Source: Nitriliruptoraceae bacterium
GTDB lineage: Bacteria > Actinomycetota > Nitriliruptoria > Nitriliruptorales > Nitriliruptoraceae
Length of the DNA stretch: 11,967 nt
Assembly (NCBI GenBank): GCA_007131525.1
Contig: SLQK01000133.1
Span: forward strand, 1 to 11,967
Reading direction: 5' to 3'
Shown: positions 6,849-11,967 of the stretch, piece after piece
Numbering within the stretch: position 1 is the first letter of the stretch
How the letters are laid out: every line of letters starts with the position of its first letter
Notes under the pieces: generated by a model
Told to the model about the DNA's origin: nothing
Seen by the model: the letters and a program-made list of their open reading frames with translations, nothing else
Databases searched by the model: none
Program-made: the position numbers and the translations under genes

Positions 6849-8675
6849 TCAGGATCGTGACCGGTCATCGGTGCCCGGGGAGGACGACCCGTCGTTGGCT
6901 CGTGGGTGCTCCGGTGGCGCGGGATCCACAGCACCGCCACCGACCGGGGGTGCGTCCGCGGGTGGCGCACCGACGACGCGGCTGTCCCCCGACGAGGTGG
7001 CAGGATCGTCGTCGAACTCGACCGGAGCAGTGAGCTGACGGCGCAGGAGCCGCTTGGTCAGGGTGTGGATGCGGTAGATCTCCGAGATCAGCTCGACCTC
7101 CCGCGCGTACGCGCTCGCCCGGGCAGGACCCTGACCGGTCAGACGCACCGCCTGGCGGTTCATGGCCGATTCGCGCCGCCGCTTCACCTCATCCGCACGT
7201 TCGAGCAGGGCCGTGACACCCTTGCGGTCGGCCTCGGCCACCGCCTCCACCGCTGCCTCGAGGTTGGTGATGACCTCGGCGAGCAGCCCGCGGATCACCT
7301 CCTGGGTGGAGTCCGCCATCTGGATGCGTTCGTCGCGCATGCGACGCCCGATACGGGCGAGACCCATCTCGACCACGTCCCCGATCGCCTCCAGCTCGTC
7401 GGTCGCCGCCAGGAGGCGGGCGATCTCCACCGACTGCTTGAGGCTGATCTCCTCCTGACCGAGCTGGGCGAGGTAGGTGACGATCGCCGAGCGGATGGCA
7501 TCCACCTCGTCGTCCATCGCCTCGATCCGGTCGAGGACGGCCAGGTCCCCTGCGATGGCCGCCGTCCCACCGACCTCGACCATGTGGACGACCTTGCCGC
7601 CCAACCGGCGGATCTCAGCCCGGGTCAGCTCCAGCGCGGCCGCCGGGGTGTTGAGCATCATCACGTTGAGATGCCGTGCCCCGGCGAGGGGGTCGACCGC
7701 CTTCGGCTTGACCACCCGCTCGACGACGCGCGACAGGGGACGGATGAATGGCAACAGGACCAGCATGTTCACCACCGCGAAGACCGTGAAGGCGTTGGCC
7801 ACCTGCCGCGGCGTCTCGGCCGCGAGCCGGGCCGTGCCCTCCAGCTCCGGATGGCTCGGCGAGAGCCACACGGCGATGTCAGCCAGGAACGGCAGGAACG
7901 GGAGCCAGAGCAGCGCGCCGCCGGCGTTCACCATCAGATGCCAGGCCGCGACCCTGCGACCATCGGTCCCCGACCCGATCGCCGCGAGCTGCGAGGTGAC
8001 GCAGGTACCGATCACGGCACCCAGGGCGATCGCCAGACCGCTCTGAAGGTCGACCAGACCCTGACTCGCCAGCACGATCACGATGCCGATCGTCGCCGAC
8101 GAGGACTGGACCAGGGCCGTGAACACCGCCCCCATCGCCAACCCAGGCAGCGGACCTCCGGCACCCCGGAACAGCTCCATGACCTGGGGCTGATCGCGCA
8201 GCGGCGAGACCGCACCCGACATCAGGTCCATGCCCAGGAACACCATGCCGAGCCCGAGGAGTGCGCCACCCGACTGCTGCACGATCGGGCGCTGCTTCAG
8301 GAAGGTCATGACGAAGCCGGTGACGATCATCAGCGACGCGAAGCGGGTGACGTCCAGCGCCACGATCTGGGCAGTGACCGTGGTCCCGACGTTGGCGCCG
8401 ATGATGACGCTCATCGCCTGTGTCAGGGTCATCACGCCGGCTGAGGCGAAGCCGACGACCAGCACCGTGGTGACCGAGGACGACTGGATGATCGCCGTCA
8501 CGCCGGCCCCGGACAGCGCACCGGCCACCGGGCGGGAGGAGACCCGGGCCAAGCCGTCGGCCAGCTTCGACCCGGCCGCGGACTGCATCGCACGGGTCAT
8601 CTGCTCGAAACCGAGCAGGAAGATGACGAGCCCGCCCAGCAGGCCCGTCGACAGGTCGAACCAGGACAGCTCCAC
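6849..8675 (-). CDS. Na/Pi cotransporter family protein with PhoU-like C-terminal region
   Basis: The 608-residue membrane protein has the two inverted-repeat halves of Na/Pi cotransporters. Each half carries a QSSS motif (residues 64-67, IIQSSSVTTVLVV; 190-193, LVQSSSATIGIVIV) and a following GANVGTT or GAVIGTC loop. Around eight hydrophobic segments occupy residues 8-320. Residues about 335-540 are helical and charged, like the PhoU domain fused to many bacterial members; the last 50 are acidic, Pro- and Ser-rich and probably disordered. It would import phosphate with sodium across the cytoplasmic membrane. GTG 8675 was chosen because AAGGGAGG (8689-8682) lies 6 nt upstream; GTG 8678 is possible, and GTG 8693 would put the Shine-Dalgarno inside the gene. 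A PHO box upstream implies induction by phosphate starvation. Confidence 0.9.
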   Translation of the reverse strand: MELSWFDLSTGLLGGLVIFLLGFEQMTRAMQSAAGSKLADGLARVSSRPVAGALSGAGVTAIIQSSSVTTVLVVGFASAGVMTLTQAMSVIIGANVGTTVTAQIVALDVTRFASLMIVTGFVMTFLKQRPIVQQSGGALLGLGMVFLGMDLMSGAVSPLRDQPQVMELFRGAGGPLPGLAMGAVFTALVQSSSATIGIVIVLASQGLVDLQSGLAIALGAVIGTCVTSQLAAIGSGTDGRRVAAWHLMVNAGGALLWLPFLPFLADIAVWLSPSHPELEGTARLAAETPRQVANAFTVFAVVNMLVLLPFIRPLSRVVERVVKPKAVDPLAGARHLNVMMLNTPAAALELTRAEIRRLGGKVVHMVEVGGTAAIAGDLAVLDRIEAMDDEVDAIRSAIVTYLAQLGQEEISLKQSVEIARLLAATDELEAIGDVVEMGLARIGRRMRDERIQMADSTQEVIRGLLAEVITNLEAAVEAVAEADRKGVTALLERADEVKRRRESAMNRQAVRLTGQGPARASAYAREVELISEIYRIHTLTKRLLRRQLTAPVEFDDDPATSSGDSRVVGAPPADAPPVGGGAVDPAPPEHPRANDGSSSPGTDDRSRS

Positions 8676-8681
8676 CACGGC

Positions 8682-8689
8682 CCTCCCTT
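8682..8689 (-). promoter_or_regulatory. Shine-Dalgarno that decides the transporter start
   Basis: AAGGGAGG on the minus strand is a strong ribosome binding site. It lies 6 nt before GTG 8675 and 3 nt before GTG 8678, which favours 8675. Confidence 0.7.
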
Positions 8690-8715
8690 GCACGACCCTC
8701 CCGAGGCCGCCGGCT

Positions 8716-8737
8716 GGAAGGTTAACGCCCGGTGAAC
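8716..8737 (-). promoter_or_regulatory. PHO box: two 11-bp direct repeat units
   Basis: On the minus strand the sequence reads GTTCACC-GGGC (8737-8727) then GTTAACC-TTCC (8726-8716). This fits the PhoP box described in Streptomyces, built from 11-bp direct repeats with a conserved GTTCACC heptamer and a 4-bp variable tail; mycobacterial RegX3 sites are similar. The first heptamer is exact and the second differs at one base. It ends 41 bp before the transporter start, a usual place for an activator site. No clear -10 is visible downstream. Confidence 0.7.
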
Positions 8738-8756
8738 ACCGCGCCTAGAGCTGGTC

Positions 8757-8807
8757 GCCACAGGACCCGCACGTCCGGGACCACCTGCCCTAGGTCGGCC
8801 CTGTGGC
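8757..8807 (+). repeat. Inverted repeat in the leader of the porphyrinogen oxidase gene
   Basis: GCCACAGG (8757-8764) and CCTGTGGC (8800-8807) are perfect complements 35 bp apart. Within and just after them, CGTCCGG (8772-8778) can pair with CCGGACG (8820-8826), and CGGGACC (8777-8783) with GGTCCCG (8836-8842). These pairings compete with each other. They could form a structured leader RNA or simply reflect high GC. The rest of 8738-8866 shows no gene and no clear promoter. Confidence 0.3.
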
Positions 8808-8866
8808 CTGGGTCACCCTCCGGACGTCCAGCGCGGTCCCGCACGCCCGCGTCCTGTGAGGTTGTC

Positions 8867-10294
8867 TTGACCACGACACATCGCACGGCTCCCGTCCAGC
8901 GCGCCGCCGAGCCGGGCGCGGGCAAGCAGGTCGCCGTCATCGGCGCCGGTCTCTCCGGGCTGGTGGCGGCGCGACAACTGGCGGCCAGCGGCGCGCAGGT
9001 CACCGTGCTCGAGGCGGCCGCCCGGATCGGAGGGCAGCTGCGCGCCGCGACGGTGGCCGGCCACCGCGTCGACGTCGGCGCCGAGTCGGTCTTCACGGCC
9101 GCGCCGGGCCCGCTGCACCTGATCGAGGAGCTCGGGCTCGAGGAGGAACTCGTCGGCGCGAACCGCGCCACGACCTGGATCTGGACCGAGCGGGGCTTGC
9201 GCCCGCTCCCCGATGGCTTCACACCCGCGGGCCCGTCCCGACTCGGCCCGGTCCTCAGGTCCCGGGTGCTGTCCCCGCTGGGGATGCTGCGGGCAGGGAT
9301 GGAACCGTTCCTACCGGCAGCGCGCAGCGGGAACGACGTCGCCGTGGGAGCGGAACTGCAGCGCCGCTTCGGTCGCGAGGTCGTCGACCGCCTGGTCGAT
9401 CCCCTGCTCGGTGGGCTGCACGCCGGCGACGTGCGCACCCTCAGCCTCCAGGCGGCGACGCCGCAGCTGGCGGCGCTGACCGCCAAGCACCGCTCGCTGC
9501 TGCTCCGGCGACGGCCGGCGCCCAGCACAGGTCCCGCCTTCGTCACCTTGGCCTCGGGCATGGGCACCATGACCGACCGCCTGGCTGCCAGCCTCCCCGA
9601 CATCGAGGTCCGGCTCGGGACCCGGGTCAGCGCCGTCACCCGCGAGGGCGGTCGCCTCCGGCTGTCGATCGACGGCCAACGCTGCGTCGACGTCGACGGG
9701 GTCGTCGTGGCCACCTCGGCAGTGGTGGCCCGGGAGCTGCTGTCCGAGGGCAGCCCGGCGGCAGCGGCTGCCCTCGGGCAGCTGCGCGCTGCCTCGGTGG
9801 TGGTCGCGGCGCTGGCGTACCCGACGAGGGCCAACGAGGTCGCGGCGATCGCAGGCGGCACGGGGATCCTCGTGCCCAGCACCAGCCCGCGCCTGCTGAA
9901 GGCCGCCACGTTCCTGTCCACCAAGTGGCCGCACCACGCCGGCGCCGACCACGTGCTCATCCGGGCGTCGGCGGGTCGAGCCGGTGACGATCGAGCGATC
10001 GAGCTCGATGACGGTCCGCTGGTCGACCGGCTCCACCGGGAGCTGGCCGAGGCCACCGGCCTGGACGTCGAACCGGTGGACGTCACCGTCCAGCGATGGC
10101 CGAGGACGATGCCGCAGCTCGAGGTCGGGCACCACCAGCGACTGGCGACGATCCGCTCGGCGCTGGCCCGCGATCTCCCCGGCGTGGTCGTGGCGGGTGC
10201 TCCCTACCACGGCCCCGGGCTGTCCTCCTGCCTGCGTTCCGCGTCGGGCGCAGCCATGACCCTGACCACCGCGCTCCAGGAGACCCACGCGTGA
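8867..10294 (+). CDS. hemY: HemY-type protoporphyrinogen/coproporphyrinogen oxidase
   Basis: The 475-residue flavoprotein begins with an FAD-binding Rossmann motif, VAVIGAGLSGLVAARQLAAS (residues 23-42), followed by VTVLEAAARIGGQLRA, where Glu49 would hold the ribose. VDVGAESVF and, near the C-terminus, VVVAGAPYHGPGLSSC fit the HemY family. Length matches. In many actinobacteria this enzyme oxidizes coproporphyrinogen III to coproporphyrin III (CgoX) rather than making protoporphyrin; the sequence alone cannot tell which. The TTG start has GAGG 5 nt upstream and leaves a short polar N-terminus; no ATG in frame lies near the fold, and ATG 8732 would add 45 low-quality residues and overlap the PHO box. 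The stop overlaps the radical SAM start by GTGA. No other heme gene is in the window. Confidence 0.88.
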   Translation: MTTTHRTAPVQRAAEPGAGKQVAVIGAGLSGLVAARQLAASGAQVTVLEAAARIGGQLRAATVAGHRVDVGAESVFTAAPGPLHLIEELGLEEELVGANRATTWIWTERGLRPLPDGFTPAGPSRLGPVLRSRVLSPLGMLRAGMEPFLPAARSGNDVAVGAELQRRFGREVVDRLVDPLLGGLHAGDVRTLSLQAATPQLAALTAKHRSLLLRRRPAPSTGPAFVTLASGMGTMTDRLAASLPDIEVRLGTRVSAVTREGGRLRLSIDGQRCVDVDGVVVATSAVVARELLSEGSPAAAAALGQLRAASVVVAALAYPTRANEVAAIAGGTGILVPSTSPRLLKAATFLSTKWPHHAGADHVLIRASAGRAGDDRAIELDDGPLVDRLHRELAEATGLDVEPVDVTVQRWPRTMPQLEVGHHQRLATIRSALARDLPGVVVAGAPYHGPGLSSCLRSASGAAMTLTTALQETHA

Positions 10295-11478
10295 CCGGAC
10301 ACGGCCGCACCGCCATCCGCAAGGTCCACCAGGACGTCCACCAGCGACCCTTCCTGGTCATCTGGGAGTCGACCCGCGCCTGCCAGCTGGTGTGCCAGCA
10401 CTGCCGCGCCGACTCGCAGAACGAGCCGCATCCGTTGCAGCTGTCCACCGCGGAGGGCATGCGGTTGCTCGACGACATCGCGAGCTTCGGTGCCCCGAGC
10501 CCGATGGTCGTCATCAGCGGCGGGGACCCCTTCGAGCGCGAGGACCTGACCGAGCTGATCGCCTACGGCAAGCAGGCCGGACTCAGCATGGCTCTCGCGC
10601 CCTCGGTGACGCCCAAGGCCACCCGTGCGCGCTTCGCCGCGGCGGCCACCGCCGGGGCCAAGGCGGTCTCGATCTCCCTCGACGGCGCGACCGCCCCGAC
10701 CCACGACGGCTTCCGGGGGATCGACGGCGTGTACGACGCCACGCTCCCGGTCTGCCGTGACATCGTCGAGCTCGGGATGCGGCTGCAGATCAACACGACC
10801 GTGACCGCCGGCAACGTCGGCGAGCTCCCCGACCTGCTCCGGCAGGTCCTCGACCTCGATGCCTTCCTGTGGAGCGTGTTCTTCCTGGTACCGACCGGCC
10901 GCGGCGAGGCGCTCCAGGCGCTGCCTCCCGAGGAGGTCGAGGACGTCCTGCACTGGCTGGTGGACGTCTCGCGCCACCTCGCGGTCAAGACCACGGAAGC
11001 CCCGCACTTCCGCCGGGTCATCCTGCAGCGTCGCCGGGCCGGTGAGGTGGACCCGGCCGCGAGCTTCGGTCTCGGCGAGACCTACCGCGGGCTGCGCGCC
11101 GAACTGGACGCCCTGCTCGCCGAGCGTGACCTACCGACACGGGTGCCCCGACCGCCCCTGGACATCAACGCCGGCCGCGGGTTCGTGTTCATCGACCACA
11201 TCGGCAACGTGCATCCGAGTGGGTTCCTGCCGGTGCCAGGCGGGTCACTGCGGGAACGCACGCTGCCGGAGATCTACCGCGATGCCCCGCTGTTCCGTGA
11301 GCTCCGGGACGTCGCTCTGCTGAAGGGCAGGTGCGGGGACTGCGAGTACCGCAACGTGTGTGGCGGCTCGCGCTCGCGCGCCTACGCCGTCACCGGGGAC
11401 CACCTCGCCGAGGAGCCCTACTGCGCCTACGAACCGCTCGGGGGTCCGCTGCTCGACACTACCGGGGCGCCGGCATGA
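10291..11478 (+). CDS. Radical SAM/SPASM protein, related to heme-associated (AhbC/NirJ-like) enzymes
   Basis: The 395-residue protein has the radical SAM cluster motif CQLVCQHC (Cys31, 35, 38), the SAM-binding GGDP (77-80), and SISLDGATAPTHDGFRG further on. The C-terminal SPASM-like region has CGDCEYRNVC (Cys348, 351, 357) and Cys378, enough for one auxiliary [4Fe-4S] cluster. LWSVFFLVPTGRG (193-205) and VKTTEAPHFRRV (232-243) match my memory of the TIGR04053-type family; that placement was not checked by search. Relatives AhbC, AhbD and NirJ modify tetrapyrrole side chains. GTG 10291 overlaps the hemY stop and has AGGAG 8 nt upstream, so the two are translationally coupled, supporting a tetrapyrrole role. 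The substrate is unknown; a peptide-maturing role is the alternative. Confidence 0.87.
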   Translation: MTGHGRTAIRKVHQDVHQRPFLVIWESTRACQLVCQHCRADSQNEPHPLQLSTAEGMRLLDDIASFGAPSPMVVISGGDPFEREDLTELIAYGKQAGLSMALAPSVTPKATRARFAAAATAGAKAVSISLDGATAPTHDGFRGIDGVYDATLPVCRDIVELGMRLQINTTVTAGNVGELPDLLRQVLDLDAFLWSVFFLVPTGRGEALQALPPEEVEDVLHWLVDVSRHLAVKTTEAPHFRRVILQRRRAGEVDPAASFGLGETYRGLRAELDALLAERDLPTRVPRPPLDINAGRGFVFIDHIGNVHPSGFLPVPGGSLRERTLPEIYRDAPLFRELRDVALLKGRCGDCEYRNVCGGSRSRAYAVTGDHLAEEPYCAYEPLGGPLLDTTGAPA

Positions 11479-11491
11479 CCGGCTCGGTGCG

Positions 11492-11623
11492 GTGGACGTC
11501 GGGGTCGCCCTGGGACGTGACCCGCCCGACGCGGTGTGGCGGCTCACGATCCGTCCGTTGTCGGTCCTGCTGGTGATCCTGCTGGTCGCCGCACGCCCGA
11601 TGGGGACGGCCATGGGGCCCTGA
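11492..11623 (+). CDS. Possible 43-residue single-span membrane peptide
   Basis: From GTG 11492 the frame encodes VDVGVALGRDPPDAVW, then a basic RLTIRP, a hydrophobic run LSVLLVILLVAA and a short RPMGTAMGP end. Third positions are G or C in nearly all codons, as in neighbouring genes, so it looks more coding-like than the 33-residue frame that starts at ATG 11475 (ATGA overlap with the radical SAM stop). No convincing Shine-Dalgarno precedes GTG 11492, and the frame is open further upstream inside the radical SAM gene. It could be a small membrane protein of the same operon, a degraded remnant, or chance. I do not recognise it. Confidence 0.35.
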   Translation: MDVGVALGRDPPDAVWRLTIRPLSVLLVILLVAARPMGTAMGP

Positions 11624-11687
11624 CCGACCGGACCAAGGCGCCCTGCGTCGACGGAGCACCCGGGGGATAGGCCAGGCAGCGAGCGTC

Positions 11688-11708
11688 CCTGCTCCCGGTC
11701 GGAGCGGG
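11688..11708 (+). terminator. Hairpin before the peptidase gene
   Basis: CCTGCTCC (11688-11695) pairs with GGAGCGGG (11701-11708), with one G-U, around a 5-nt loop. It lies 5 bp before the peptidase Shine-Dalgarno and has no U-tract. It may end the hemY operon or be leader structure. Nothing else is recognisable in 11624-11713. Confidence 0.3.
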
Positions 11709-11727
11709 CTCGAGGGGAGGAGCGACC

Positions 11728-11967
11728 GTGACCGAGCCCCGCGAACGCATCCGCCAGCACCTGCAGGTGCTGGTCGAGGACATCGGCGCGCGCCCTCCCG
11801 GCTCGCCGGCGAACCGGCGGGCCACCGCCTATGTCGAGCAGGTGCTCACCGCCGCCGGCCATCCCCCCATCGCCGCACCCTTCACGACGAGGTGGTGGGA
11901 ACCGGGTCCGGGCCGTCTCGAGGTTGCCGGCGCGGGCTACACGGTGACACCGAACCCCTACAGCCCC
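11728..11967 (+). CDS. M28-like peptidase, N-terminal 80 residues (runs off the right edge)
   Basis: The reading frame is open from GTG 11728 to the window edge. The segment HLQVLVEDIGARPPGSPANR followed by RATAYVEQVLTAAG is typical of the start of M28-family zinc aminopeptidase domains, where a helix leads into a G-S-x-x-N motif and then an A-x-x-Y-V helix. The zinc ligands lie beyond the window, so catalysis cannot be checked. There is no signal peptide, which points to a cytoplasmic enzyme. The start has an excellent Shine-Dalgarno, GGGGAGGAG (11714-11722), 5 nt upstream. The family assignment rests only on this N-terminal pattern. Confidence 0.7.
   Translation, partial: MTEPRERIRQHLQVLVEDIGARPPGSPANRRATAYVEQVLTAAGHPPIAAPFTTRWWEPGPGRLEVAGAGYTVTPNPYSP

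Noticed and set aside
6906..8444. A 512-residue plus-strand frame opposite the phosphate transporter
   Set aside because: It is rich in Arg, His, Asp and Gln with no hydrophobic core; it is the complement of membrane-protein codons.
8732..8866. ATG 8732 as the hemY start
   Set aside because: It adds 45 residues of basic low-complexity sequence, has no Shine-Dalgarno and overlaps the PHO box; TTG 8867 has GAGG at 5 nt.
8722..10288. Long minus-strand frames opposite hemY
   Set aside because: Both lack recognisable motifs and overlap the clear FAD-binding protein.
10096..10290. ATG 10096 as the radical SAM start
   Set aside because: The added 65 residues lie inside hemY in another frame and look like shadow sequence; GTG 10291 has AGGAG and the GTGA overlap.
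11475..11576. The 33-residue ATGA-overlapping frame as a confirmed peptide substrate gene
   Set aside because: Third-position GC drops in its second half, there is no leader/core pattern, and the neighbouring radical SAM family is not known to modify peptides.

Overview
The window is very GC-rich, with GC-biased third codon positions, GTG and TTG starts, several 4-bp stop/start overlaps, and a near-consensus divergent promoter pair. It looks like a chromosomal segment of a high-GC actinobacterium. An early-branching lineage is possible, but nothing here fixes the genus. I see no tRNA, rRNA, insertion sequence, CRISPR array or phage gene.

Layout. (1) Positions 1-1084: a MarR-family regulator runs off the left edge on the minus strand, divergent from a YceI-family gene. 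Between them are back-to-back promoters and two matching dyads (GTTGA-N4-TCAWC) 33 bp apart, which are probable operators. A 12-bp GC hairpin follows yceI. (2) 1137-3508: a patatin-like phospholipase overlaps a membrane glycerophospholipid acyltransferase by GTGA, forming a lipid deacylation/reacylation pair. (3) 3511-6668, minus strand: sdhA and sdhB (succinate dehydrogenase/fumarate reductase flavoprotein and iron-sulfur subunits) overlap by TGATG. There is no membrane-anchor gene, and SdhA carries an unusual N-terminal extension with an Arg-Arg-flanked hydrophobic segment and a Pro/Ala linker. (4) 6849-8675, minus strand: a Na/Pi cotransporter-like protein with a PhoU-like C-terminal region, preceded by an excellent match to the actinobacterial PHO box. 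(5) 8867-11478: a HemY-type porphyrinogen oxidase overlaps a radical SAM/SPASM protein by GTGA, which suggests tetrapyrrole metabolism. A possible 43-residue membrane peptide follows. (6) 11728 to the right edge: the N-terminus of an M28-like peptidase.

Working together: most of this is housekeeping (heme, respiration, phosphate uptake, membrane lipid). The most unusual points are the anchorless sdhAB with its extended SdhA, the paired MarR/YceI operators, the PHO box, and the coupled HemY-radical SAM pair. All functional calls come from reading motifs; no database search was run.
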